A DNA stretch of 64,000 nt from Paramixta manurensis (GTDB lineage Bacteria; Pseudomonadota; Gammaproteobacteria; Enterobacterales; Enterobacteriaceae). This document shows positions 8,493 through 16,103 of this stretch, one piece after another (within the stretch, counting starts at the first letter, position 1; each line of letters opens with the position of its first letter). The stretch lies in the NCBI RefSeq assembly GCF_013285385.1, contig NZ_CP054212.1, positions 2,728,001-2,792,000 of the forward strand. Direction: 5' to 3'. A program made the position numbers and the translations under genes. The notes under the pieces were generated by a model that worked only from the letters and a program-made list of their open reading frames with translations, was not told the origin of the DNA and made no database searches.

Positions 8493-9977
8493 ATGCAGAA
8501 CCCCACGCTATTACAATTCTTTCACTGGTATTATCCCGCAGGCGGTCAACTCTGGCCGGAAGCGGCAGCCCGCGCGCCTGAATTGGCAAAACTCGGTATT
8601 ACCGCTGTCTGGCTCCCGCCCATCTATAAAGGCGAATCCGGAGGATACTCCGTCGGCTACGATGCGTATGACCTGTTCGATTTAGGCGAATTTGAGCAAA
8701 AAGGCAGCCGTGCCACCAAGTATGGCGATAAACAGCAACTGTTAGCGGCGGTGGCGGCACTAAAAGAACATCATGTCGGCGTGCTACTTGACGTGGTGCT
8801 CAACCATAAAATGGGCGCCGATGAGAAAGAAGCGGTCAAAGTGAATCGCGTTAATCCCGATAATCGCGAGGAAATTGACGACGAAGAGATTGAGGCGCAG
8901 GCGTGGACGCGCTTTACCTTTCCGGGACGCGCAGGCCAGTATTCTCAATTTATCTGGGATTACAAATGCTTCAGCGGTGTAGATCATATTGAGGAGCCAA
9001 CGGAGAACGGCATCTTCAAAATCGTTAACGATTACACCGGCGATGGCTGGAATGACCAAGTCGATGACGAGCTCGGCAATTTCGATTATTTAATGGGCGC
9101 CAATATTGATTTCCGTAATCACGCCGTTACCGAAGAGTTGAAGTATTGGGCGCGCTGGGTGATGGAGGAGGTTCACTGTACCGGCTTCCGGCTGGATGCG
9201 GTTAAGCATATTCCCGCCTGGTTCTACAAGGAGTGGATCGATCATATTCAGGAGGCGGCTGAACAGCCGATGTTTATCGTCGCGGAATACTGGTCGCATG
9301 AAACCGATAAGCTGATGAATTACATTGAGCAAGTCGAAGGCAAAACCATGCTGTTTGATGCGCCATTGCAGATGAATTTCCACCTCGCCTCCAAACAGGG
9401 CGCTGATTATGATATGAGCACCCTGTTTAACGATACCTTAGTAGCCCGCGATGCGTTTCACGCGGTAACCATTGTGGCAAATCATGATACGCAGCCGCTG
9501 CAATCACTAGAGGCACCGGTTGAGCCCTGGTTTAAACCGCTGGCCTATGCCCTGATCTTATTACGTGAACAAGGCGTGCCAACCCTATTCTATCCCGATC
9601 TGTATGGCGCCAGTTACGACGATGAAGGCGACGACGGCAATAATTGGCATATTGATATGCCAGTGGTGCCAGAACTGGAAGCGCTGGTACAGGCACGGCA
9701 ACATTATGCGCACGGCGTTCAAACCGACTATTTTGACCACGCGAACTGTATCGCCTTCAGCCGAAGCGGTACTGATGAACACCCCGGTTGTGTCGTCATC
9801 ATGTCGAATGGCGCGGAAGGTGAGAAAAATGTCGCGCTGGGCGAGGGTTTTGCCGGAAAACAGTGGCGCGATTATCTTGGGCATCGCCAGGAAACAATCA
9901 GTTGCGACGAACAGGGTAACGGCATATTTCGTTGCCAGGCTGGCAGCGTTAGCGTCTGGGTTTTAGCCGAACAGTAA
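8493..9977 (+). CDS. amyA: Cytoplasmic alpha-amylase
   Basis: AmyA is a GH13 alpha-amylase that hydrolyses internal alpha-1,4 links of malto-oligosaccharides in the cytosol. The 494-residue protein (E. coli 495) has no signal peptide and starts MQNPTLLQFFHWYYP. The four GH13 blocks are visible: DVVLNHK (D100-H105), GFRLDAVKH with nucleophile D235, VAEYWS with acid/base E265, and ANHDTQ with D332. It is preceded by GCAAGGAC. It lies between fliT and yedD as in E. coli. Its juxtaposition to flagellar genes is positional; no flagellar function is known. Confidence 0.97.
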   Translation: MQNPTLLQFFHWYYPAGGQLWPEAAARAPELAKLGITAVWLPPIYKGESGGYSVGYDAYDLFDLGEFEQKGSRATKYGDKQQLLAAVAALKEHHVGVLLDVVLNHKMGADEKEAVKVNRVNPDNREEIDDEEIEAQAWTRFTFPGRAGQYSQFIWDYKCFSGVDHIEEPTENGIFKIVNDYTGDGWNDQVDDELGNFDYLMGANIDFRNHAVTEELKYWARWVMEEVHCTGFRLDAVKHIPAWFYKEWIDHIQEAAEQPMFIVAEYWSHETDKLMNYIEQVEGKTMLFDAPLQMNFHLASKQGADYDMSTLFNDTLVARDAFHAVTIVANHDTQPLQSLEAPVEPWFKPLAYALILLREQGVPTLFYPDLYGASYDDEGDDGNNWHIDMPVVPELEALVQARQHYAHGVQTDYFDHANCIAFSRSGTDEHPGCVVIMSNGAEGEKNVALGEGFAGKQWRDYLGHRQETISCDEQGNGIFRCQAGSVSVWVLAEQ

Positions 9978-10003
9978 AGAGGCGCAGTCGAGCGCATTCA
10001 GCG

Positions 10004-10023
10004 GGGCCAGAGTTCGCTGGCCC
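10004..10023. repeat. Hairpin between convergent amyA and yedD
   Basis: Inverted repeat GGGCCAG / CTGGCCC with a six-base loop lies in the 64-bp gap between the amyA and yedD stops. There is no T run on either side, so it may be only a weak bidirectional transcription barrier. Confidence 0.4.
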
Positions 10024-10041
10024 TCCATGACATCTAAACGG

Positions 10042-10566
10042 TTACTTTGCGCCCGCCTGAGCAGGCTCTGGTGATGTTTCAGGTTGCGGCGCCGGGGTGG
10101 TCTGCGTTGACGGCGCGAACGTCGCCTGCAAAATCTGCGGCTCAATATTCTGAATCACTTTCGCATCCGGTTGGCTCGCGACCGCATCCAACGCCTGTTG
10201 GCATTCAACGGTTAACCGGTCCACTCTCTTTAACGTCAACCCATCATAATGCAGTACGCCGCCTTCGACATTGAGCGGCATCACCCGCAGTTGGCGATTG
10301 ACGTTCACGTACTGGTCATGGAACAGGGTCAGTTTCCCGGGTTTTGCGATCACGCGCTGCCACTGGCGGCAATCAAGCGTATCGCCTTCCGGGCTAATCA
10401 CCAGACTTGCCAGTGCATCATTACTCACTAATCCGTGCTGTGGCCCATTGGTTTGCCAGTTACCCTGCAATGTAGCCGGGGCCGGCGTTTTTACCGCCTG
10501 CTCATAATCGGTGATTTGCGCGCAACCGCTCAGCGCCAGCGCACAAAGAACCATCAACTTCTTCAT
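10042..10566 (-). CDS. yedD: Outer-membrane-type lipoprotein YedD
   Basis: A small lipoprotein of unknown function. The 174-residue precursor has a lipobox, LALSGCAQ, with the lipidated Cys at residue 15. The mature part shares EGDTLDCRQWQRVIAKPGKL and YDGLTLKRVDR with E. coli YedD. The residue after Cys is Ala rather than Asp, which by the +2 rule favours the outer membrane. It is about 37 residues longer than the E. coli protein because of a Pro/Ala/Thr/Gln-rich C-terminal tail. It is convergent with amyA, as in E. coli. The family role is not established, though it belongs to the stress-linked lipoproteins. Confidence 0.9.
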   Translation of the reverse strand: MKKLMVLCALALSGCAQITDYEQAVKTPAPATLQGNWQTNGPQHGLVSNDALASLVISPEGDTLDCRQWQRVIAKPGKLTLFHDQYVNVNRQLRVMPLNVEGGVLHYDGLTLKRVDRLTVECQQALDAVASQPDAKVIQNIEPQILQATFAPSTQTTPAPQPETSPEPAQAGAK

Positions 10567-10675
10567 ATAACATCCCTAACGTTTATCCGTTGGCAGTAAG
10601 TTATAATTTTTATCGTGGCTTACGCAAGGCGCATCCCGTTAAACTGTCGGGATTAATCATCTATGGATCGAAATA

Positions 10676-10999
10676 ATGAAAACGCCCGCAGAATATTACG
10701 CTATTGCTCGCACCCTGTTTCTCTCCGCGCATCCTGATTTCCGTCAGGCGTTGGGCAAACTTACCGCCGAAGATGCCGCACAGATGGGAATGAGCCTTGA
10801 GCAATTACAAGAGGTGCAGGCTGACAGGATCTACGCAGCTTTTCTGCGCGAAAAGAAACAAGATGCGATGCTGTTTTCAATTCAACTTGCCGAGCCGGAT
10901 AAAGCCGTAGCGGCACAGGCGATTGAAAACTACCTTAAAGAGCACGCTGCCGCGCTGGGCATGACGTGGGAAGAGTTCTGCCGTAAAAACCAGCTATAA
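10676..10999 (+). CDS. DUF6388-like small protein
   Basis: A 107-residue, probably cytosolic and mainly helical protein (YYAIARTLFLSAHPDFRQAL..., ...LGMTWEEFCRKNQL). I recognise the overall pattern as the DUF6388 family of enterobacterial hypotheticals, but cannot confirm it without a search. There is no signal peptide, membrane segment or catalytic motif. The start is the ATG at 10676 with only a weak GGAT upstream. It is transcribed away from yedD, with which it shares a 109-bp divergent promoter region. Function unknown. Confidence 0.7.
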   Translation: MKTPAEYYAIARTLFLSAHPDFRQALGKLTAEDAAQMGMSLEQLQEVQADRIYAAFLREKKQDAMLFSIQLAEPDKAVAAQAIENYLKEHAAALGMTWEEFCRKNQL

Positions 11000-11138
11000 A
11001 TTCTCCCGCCCAAAAACCGGCAAAACCGCAGGCGGATAACATCTGGCTACAAGTTTGACGCCGATGTTTCAGTCAGTAGTCTATCCTTAAAAGTGCCTCA
11101 TCGTGAGGAACCGACACATTTCTGGTTAAGGAGAGAGC

Positions 11139-11387
11139 ATGTTAGATAAGGCAAAAGACAAAGTTGATGAAGCCCTCGGTGCCGGTCAGGAGCAATTTGG
11201 CAAAGCCAGCGGCTCGGCAGAACACGAAGCGAAAGGTAAAGTGCGTAAGCAGCTTGCACGCGGCAGCTATGCCGTAGATGATTTTTTCGAAGCAGTGAAA
11301 GATCAGACCAAAAGCTCGCCACTGGCTACGCTGGCAATCGCGGCAGGCATTGGGTTTGTACTCGGTAAAGTTATTGGCCGCAAATAA
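11139..11387 (+). CDS. CsbD-like / ElaB-YqjD-tail membrane-anchored stress protein
   Basis: This 82-residue protein joins two themes. Residues 1-45 are hydrophilic, Lys/Ala/Gly-rich and CsbD-like (MLDKAKDKVDEALGAGQEQF). The C-terminus carries the short glycine-zipper membrane anchor typical of ElaB/YqjD/YgaM (about residues 62-78, GIGFVLGKVIGRK). ElaB/YqjD proteins are sigma-S-dependent, anchor to the inner membrane and can bind ribosomes. CsbD proteins are general-stress proteins of unknown mechanism. The start at 11139 follows AAGGAG. It stands alone, with a hairpin just downstream. A role as an envelope-tethered stress protein is inference. Confidence 0.8.
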   Translation: MLDKAKDKVDEALGAGQEQFGKASGSAEHEAKGKVRKQLARGSYAVDDFFEAVKDQTKSSPLATLAIAAGIGFVLGKVIGRK

Positions 11388-11397
11388 TTAGCGACAA

Positions 11398-11418
11398 TGA
11401 GCCCGCGCTGCGGGCTCA
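11398..11418. terminator. Bidirectional hairpin between convergent genes
   Basis: A perfect nine-base stem TGAGCCCGC / GCGGGCTCA with a GCT loop lies between the stops at 11387 (+) and 11431 (-). No T tract follows on the plus strand; it is a likely shared weak terminator. Confidence 0.6.
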
Positions 11419-11430
11419 CATAAGATTAAA

Positions 11431-11721
11431 TTAATCACTGGCTTCTGACATTTCATCCACATAGCGCGTTACCGCCAATAAACGATTAACGTGCGTAAGC
11501 AGTAAATCGACATCGGTTTGCAGAAACCCTCCCTGCGAACGTGATGCGGTAACAATAGCGTTCTGTACATTTTCGCCAATACTCTGGGAGTTATCTTTCC
11601 CCGCGGTCAGCATCAATGCCGCAATCAATAATGATTGCGCTTCAACCTGCGCGGTTAACTCCTTGGCATCGACATCCATCTTTGCCAGCTTCATTAAAAT
11701 ATCGATAACCAGTTGCTTCAT
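11431..11721 (-). CDS. iraP: Anti-adapter protein IraP
   Basis: IraP binds the adaptor RssB and stops it delivering sigma-S to ClpXP, stabilising RpoS, in E. coli during phosphate starvation. The 96-residue protein has the IraP N-terminal coiled coil (MKQLVIDILMKLAKM, then KELTAQVEAQSLLIAAL). The E. coli counterpart is similar there and has 86 residues. The C-terminal half is more divergent (LLTHVNRLLAVTRY). The start at 11721 has GGGGA seven bases upstream. It is a single gene convergent with the CsbD/ElaB-like gene. The assignment is good but based on the N-terminal pattern. Confidence 0.75.
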   Translation of the reverse strand: MKQLVIDILMKLAKMDVDAKELTAQVEAQSLLIAALMLTAGKDNSQSIGENVQNAIVTASRSQGGFLQTDVDLLLTHVNRLLAVTRYVDEMSEASD

Positions 11722-11851
11722 GTTTGTTCCCCGAAATTGCCACGGCTTAAATTAGCACTACTCGTTAACGGTCGAAAGCCCCTGCCTCTTACTCTGCGCA
11801 CCATCGCGTGAAACCGATAAATTTTTCGCTGACAGCACATTTTATGGTTGC

Positions 11852-11871
11852 CACTGGGTTTATATCCAGTA
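11852..11871 (+). promoter_or_regulatory. LexA-like SOS box upstream of DinI-family gene
   Basis: A 20-base palindrome, cACTGG-N8-CCAGTa with AT-rich centre, matches the LexA consensus TACTGT(AT)4ACAGTA at 15 positions. The two core differences (CTGG and CCAG instead of CTGT and ACAG) are symmetrical. It ends 43 bp before the ATG of the DinI-family gene. LexA control of dinI is established in E. coli. Confidence 0.6.
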
Positions 11872-11914
11872 TGATTACCGTCCCTTGGTACGCCCCTTAG
11901 AAGGATAACGCGGC

Positions 11915-12154
11915 ATGTTCGTCGAGCTGATTTATGATAAGCGTAATGTCGCAGGTTTGCCTGGCGCTAATGACATCATTCACCAAGAGTTGGAAAAACG
12001 TATTCAACGCGCGTTTCCGAATGCAGAGGTCAAAGTCAAACCCATGCAACGGAATGCTATTGAAACCGATGCCAGTAAAAACGACAAGGCGATTATGGCG
12101 AGAATTATTGAAGAGATGTTTGAAGAAGCAGATATGTGGCTGGTGGCCGAATAA
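11915..12154 (+). CDS. DinI family protein (MsgA-like)
   Basis: A 79-residue DinI-fold protein: ELEKRIQRAFPNAEVKVKPMQ followed by IIEEMFEEADMWLVAE, the conserved C-terminal helix. DinI stabilises or modulates RecA filaments and limits the SOS response. The N-terminus MFVELIYDKRNVAGLPGA is closer to Salmonella MsgA, a DinI-family protein needed for macrophage survival, than to E. coli DinI. The ATG at 11915 follows AGAAGGATAACGCGGC. A LexA-like box lies upstream and an intrinsic terminator follows. The exact paralogue (DinI or MsgA) is uncertain, but the family is secure. Confidence 0.9.
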   Translation: MFVELIYDKRNVAGLPGANDIIHQELEKRIQRAFPNAEVKVKPMQRNAIETDASKNDKAIMARIIEEMFEEADMWLVAE

Positions 12155-12162
12155 GTTAATAG

Positions 12163-12185
12163 GCCCGCCAGGCAGCGGGCATTTT
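12163..12185 (+). terminator. Terminator of DinI-family gene
   Basis: Stem GCCCGC / GCGGGC with a six-base loop, followed by ATTTT, 9 bp after the stop codon. Confidence 0.7.
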
Positions 12186-12207
12186 CGACTTTCCGTCACC
12201 GTGCCGA

Positions 12208-13605
12208 TCAGCGCGTTAAACTTCCTCCCTGGCTACCAATGACTTCCTGATACCAGTAGAAGCTTTGTTTGCGCAGACGCGCCAGGTTTCCTTCTCCCCG
12301 GTCGTCACGGTCAACATAAATAAAACCATAACGCTTGGACATTTCCGCCTTCGATGCACTCACCAGGTCGATCGGCCCCCAACTGGTGTAACCCAGGATC
12401 ATGACGCCGTCTTCAAGCGCCTCCGCAACCTGCACTAAATGATCGTTGAGATAGCGAATACGGTAATCATCATGAATACTGCCGTCGGCCTCCACTTTAT
12501 CCACCGCCCCCAATCCGTTTTCAACGATAAATAGGGGCTTTTGATAACGGTCCCACAACCTATTCAGGAGAATGCGCAGGCCGACAGGATCAATCTGCCA
12601 GCCCCATTCCGAACGCGGTAAGTGCGGGTTAGGCACCATATCCAGAATATTGCCGCGTTGACGTTGGTTTAATTCCGCTTCGGCGGTTGCACAACCACTC
12701 ATGTAATAGCTAAATGAGACAAAATCAACGGTGTGTTTTAAATCTTCGCTATCTTCATCAGCAAAGGTGAGCGCAATGTGGTTTTCGCGAAAATAACGCA
12801 GCATATAGCCGGGATAATATCCGCGACACTGTACATCGCCAAAGAACAGCCAGCGGTGGTTTTGCTGTTGAGCTGCCAACACATCCTGCGGCTTACAGCT
12901 TAGCGGGTAGGTTAAGCCGCCCAGCAACATATTGCCGATTTTCGCGTCGGGAATAATCTCATGGCAGGCTTTCACTACTCTGGCGCTGGCCACCAGTTGG
13001 TGATGGATCGCCTGATAAATCGCCGTCTTACTGCTGTTATCCGCGATACCTACGCCAGTAAGAGGCGCATGCAGCGACATATTGATCTCGTTAAAGGTTA
13101 GCCATAGCTTTACTTTATGCTGATAGCGCGTGAATACCGTTCGTGCATAGCGTTCAAAAAAAGCAATCAGCTTACGATTACCCCAACCGCCATAACGCTG
13201 CACCAGCGCCCACGGCATTTCATAGTGGGATAAGGTCACTAGCGGTTGAATGCCATATTTCGCTAACTCATCAAACAGCGCATCGTAAAACGCCAGCCCG
13301 GCTTCATTGGGCTGTGCTTCATCGCCTTCAGGAAAAATGCGGCTCCACGCAATTGAGATGCGCAGGCAGGTAAACCCCATTTCGGCGAACAACGCAATAT
13401 CCTGCGGATAACGATGATAGAAATCGATAGCGATGTCTTTGATCGCCCGATCGTTGGCTTGCCGTTCCTTTAACTCACCAAAAATACCGTTAGGTAAAAC
13501 GTCCGCGGTCGAAATGCCCTTACCATCGCTAAGATAAGCGCCTTCTACCTGATTCGCGGCGATCGCGCCGCCCCATAAAAAATCCTGAGGAAATACTTTC
13601 ATCAT
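12208..13605 (-). CDS. ascB: 6-phospho-beta-glucosidase (AscB-like, GH1)
   Basis: A GH1 enzyme that cleaves phosphorylated beta-glucosides (arbutin, salicin or cellobiose phosphates) after PTS uptake. The 465-residue protein begins with QDFLWGGAIAANQVEGAY. It has the acid/base TFNEIN (E173), the nucleophile VENGLGA (E362) and the phosphate-binding SKRYGFIYVDRDD loop typical of 6-phospho enzymes. It is closest in pattern to E. coli AscB. Two adjacent ATGs exist; the second (13602) is better spaced from AAGGAG. It lies 62 bp downstream of an EIIBC gene, forming an ascFB-like operon. No AscG repressor gene is adjacent. Confidence 0.9.
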   Translation of the reverse strand: MMKVFPQDFLWGGAIAANQVEGAYLSDGKGISTADVLPNGIFGELKERQANDRAIKDIAIDFYHRYPQDIALFAEMGFTCLRISIAWSRIFPEGDEAQPNEAGLAFYDALFDELAKYGIQPLVTLSHYEMPWALVQRYGGWGNRKLIAFFERYARTVFTRYQHKVKLWLTFNEINMSLHAPLTGVGIADNSSKTAIYQAIHHQLVASARVVKACHEIIPDAKIGNMLLGGLTYPLSCKPQDVLAAQQQNHRWLFFGDVQCRGYYPGYMLRYFRENHIALTFADEDSEDLKHTVDFVSFSYYMSGCATAEAELNQRQRGNILDMVPNPHLPRSEWGWQIDPVGLRILLNRLWDRYQKPLFIVENGLGAVDKVEADGSIHDDYRIRYLNDHLVQVAEALEDGVMILGYTSWGPIDLVSASKAEMSKRYGFIYVDRDDRGEGNLARLRKQSFYWYQEVIGSQGGSLTR

Positions 13606-13667
13606 TCACTCCTTGTTGTCATAACTCCGCACGGACGCATCCCGCCGTGCGGTAAAAGGCCTGGCAC

Positions 13668-15047
13668 TTAATCAGACACTGGCTCCTTTTCCATACCGCT
13701 AAACCACCAACTGGCGCAGCAAGCCAGCACAAATGAAACCGAGGTGCCCAAAATGGCGCCCCAAACGGTGAGATTAATACCGTCGGGCGGAATCAATTGC
13801 GCGAAAGTGAGGATGCTGACCAGACCGGCGGAATAAACGCTGCTGTGGAAATAGCCGACGATGGCGCCGCCAATCGCCCCACTGAGGCAACCGAAAATAA
13901 ACGGCCGGCGTAGCGGTAACGTTAAACCGTAAACGGCAGGTTCAGTGATGCCAAACACTCCGGCAGCTAATGCGGAACTGGCCAGCGCCCTACGTTTTGC
14001 ATCGCGGGTTCGCAGCAACACGCCCGCTACCGCCCCCACCTGACCCATTACCGCAGGCAATAACAAGGGCGACAGCGTGTCATAACCCAGCACACTAAGG
14101 TTATTGAACATTAGCGGTACCAATCCCCAATGCAGACCGAAAATGACACAGACCTGCCAAATGCCGCCCATCATCGCGCCGGCCAACGGCGGCATAAAAC
14201 CGTACATGGCCTGGTATCCATTAGCCAGCAATTGGCTAAGCCAAGTAGCAAGCGGCCCCAGCAACAGAATGGTGAGCGGGAACGTGATCATTAGACACAA
14301 CAACGGCGTAAAGAGGTTTTTCACCACCGCCGGTATAAAGCGATTTAGAAAATGCTCCAGTTTCGCGTTTACCCAGGCGGCAAAAATGATCGGCAACACC
14401 GAGGTGCTGTAATTGATAAAGGTGATCGGGAGAGATAAAAACGTCAGCGAAACAGTCTCAGCGGTTAGCGCCTGTTCAAACGCTTGCATCATCAGTGGGT
14501 GAGTCAGCGCACCGCCAATCGCCATTGATAAAAACGGGTTACCACCAAACTTCTTACCAGCGGTATAGCCCAGGAACAGAGGGAAAAAATAGAACAATGC
14601 ATCACTGGCGACAAACCACAGCCGGTAAGTCCCACTCTCCTCTGTCAGCCATTTGCAACTGACCAGCAGCGCCAGCATCCCCTTAAGAATGCCCGAGGCA
14701 GCCATGACGCCAAGAAAAGGGGTAAAAATGCCGGAAACCACATCAATAAAGCTGTTTAACAGGTTTTGACGGGGAGTATCGACCACTGTCGGCGTATCAT
14801 CAGGTTCCGTCTCCGCACGCAGCGCCTGATACACATCATGAACATGATTACCAATTACGACCTGGAATTGACCGCCGCTTTCCACCACCGCCATTACGCC
14901 TGGGTCGCTTTTCAACGCACTGGCATCCGCTTTCTGGTGATCGTGAAGCTTGAAGCGTAAACGCGTTGCGCAGTGCACCAGGCTGATAATATTTTGCTGG
15001 CCGCCCACATGCTTAAGGATGGTGCGCGCCAAAGTTTGATAATGCAT
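13668..15047 (-). CDS. ascF: PTS beta-glucoside transporter subunit IIBC (AscF-like)
   Basis: This inner-membrane PTS permease imports and phosphorylates aryl-beta-glucosides. Domains in order: EIIB (residues 1-85, phospho-cysteine C26 in SLVHCATRLRFKL), then a long EIIC with about ten membrane segments and the signature GITEPAVYGLTLPLRRPF. It is 459 residues long and lacks the C-terminal EIIA of BglF, as AscF does, so phosphate must come from a separate EIIA such as Crr. The ATG at 15047 with AAGGA upstream was chosen; an 18-codon upstream extension lacks EIIB similarity. It is upstream of and co-directional with the 6-phospho-beta-glucosidase gene. Confidence 0.9.
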   Translation of the reverse strand: MHYQTLARTILKHVGGQQNIISLVHCATRLRFKLHDHQKADASALKSDPGVMAVVESGGQFQVVIGNHVHDVYQALRAETEPDDTPTVVDTPRQNLLNSFIDVVSGIFTPFLGVMAASGILKGMLALLVSCKWLTEESGTYRLWFVASDALFYFFPLFLGYTAGKKFGGNPFLSMAIGGALTHPLMMQAFEQALTAETVSLTFLSLPITFINYSTSVLPIIFAAWVNAKLEHFLNRFIPAVVKNLFTPLLCLMITFPLTILLLGPLATWLSQLLANGYQAMYGFMPPLAGAMMGGIWQVCVIFGLHWGLVPLMFNNLSVLGYDTLSPLLLPAVMGQVGAVAGVLLRTRDAKRRALASSALAAGVFGITEPAVYGLTLPLRRPFIFGCLSGAIGGAIVGYFHSSVYSAGLVSILTFAQLIPPDGINLTVWGAILGTSVSFVLACCASWWFSGMEKEPVSD

Positions 15048-15140
15048 CTCGTCCTTGTCCCTTTGCCTTTGCTGATACGCCCGCCCTGGTTCCAATACCA
15101 ATTACTCGCCCGGACGTATCATTCATATCGTTGCAAAAGA

Positions 15141-15175
15141 TATCTTCACCCACGCAAAAATGCCGGGTGAAGATA
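15141..15175 (-). terminator. Candidate terminator after surE-like gene
   Basis: Perfect 11-base stem TATCTTCACCC / GGGTGAAGATA with a 13-base loop, lying between the surE-like stop and the ascF start. On the minus strand it is followed by TCTTTTG, a weak T tract. It could instead be a leader structure upstream of ascF. Confidence 0.55.
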
Positions 15176-15189
15176 AGCCAGCAGGTCTA

Positions 15190-16068
15190 CTACCGCTTCA
15201 GTAAACGCTGATACTGCTCAACCTTCTGCGCCGGCGCGTTCCAGTCGCCATCAATAACGGTATAGATAATATAACCACGCTGTAACCACCCGCTGTCAGT
15301 ATCCGCATCGGCCGGTTTCAGTATCTCATCGCTTAATATTTGCTGCGCGCGGCCATCGTCCAGCAGTTTGTAATAGTGCTGAGGCACCGGATAAAACTCG
15401 TTGGCGACCCATTTAATCCCGTTAATTTTATTTTTTGGCAACGCCGGATAGTTAATACTGAGGCCGGACCCGGCGGGTAATATCGGCTGCCCCGGCTGCC
15501 AGTGCTTATTCAGATTGGCGACCAACTCAACGACATGATCCACCGACTCGGGCCAATATTTTTTCGTGCTTGGCCAGCCGTTTTTGGCTTCCTCGTCCGT
15601 CAACTTGTAGCCAATGCTGGCGGCGATGGCCGGGTACCCGTAGCGAACCGCGCGCGCAGCGGCGGAAATGGTTCCTGAATTCAATTGCGCGACGCCGGTA
15701 TTTGGCCCGTCATTCACTCCGGAAATAATCAAATCAGGCGGCGCATCGCGCATCACGCCGAGTAAACCATAATCCACCGCATCGGCGGGGGTTCCCGGGA
15801 AGCAGTACTGTTTCTCAGCCACTTTCCGCACATCAAACACTTTATTGGGTTTAAACGTAATCGCCGAACCAATGCCGCTCTGGTTGGTGGCCGGCGCCAC
15901 CAGCCACACCTCGAACCCGTTTGCCTTTAGCTTACTTTGTAACGCGGTGGTGCCATAAGATTCACAGCCATCATCATTAACCAGCAGGATGCGCATTGGG
16001 CGTTCCGCTGCTTGTACCGTGAAACTCAGCGCCCCAATAAGCGCGGTAATAATAAATGTTGCTTTCAT
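15190..16068 (-). CDS. Exported SurE-family 5'/3'-nucleotidase
   Basis: A SurE-fold nucleotidase with a Sec signal peptide. Residues 1-20 (MKATFIITALIGALSFTVQA) are a clear leader, unlike cytosolic E. coli SurE. The metal site is intact: NDDG with D32-D33, S64 in NQSG and N119 in GVNDGPN. SGTISAAARAV is also conserved. SurE enzymes remove phosphate from nucleoside monophosphates and short polyphosphates; this copy should act in the periplasm. It is 292 residues, with a C-terminal extension past the usual ~250. It lies 35 bp downstream of an OprD-type porin gene on the same strand, suggesting a coupled uptake system for nucleotides or another phospho-ester. Substrate unknown. Confidence 0.85.
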   Translation of the reverse strand: MKATFIITALIGALSFTVQAAERPMRILLVNDDGCESYGTTALQSKLKANGFEVWLVAPATNQSGIGSAITFKPNKVFDVRKVAEKQYCFPGTPADAVDYGLLGVMRDAPPDLIISGVNDGPNTGVAQLNSGTISAAARAVRYGYPAIAASIGYKLTDEEAKNGWPSTKKYWPESVDHVVELVANLNKHWQPGQPILPAGSGLSINYPALPKNKINGIKWVANEFYPVPQHYYKLLDDGRAQQILSDEILKPADADTDSGWLQRGYIIYTVIDGDWNAPAQKVEQYQRLLKR

Positions 16069-16103
16069 CCATGCTCTCCTTGATTAAACATTAGCGTTCG
16101 GGA

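Noticed and set aside
15048..15101. Upstream extension of the EIIBC protein by 18 codons
   Set aside because: The EIIB domain begins at MHYQTLART; the extension is Arg/Gln-rich without EIIB similarity and the ATG at 15047 has AAGGA.
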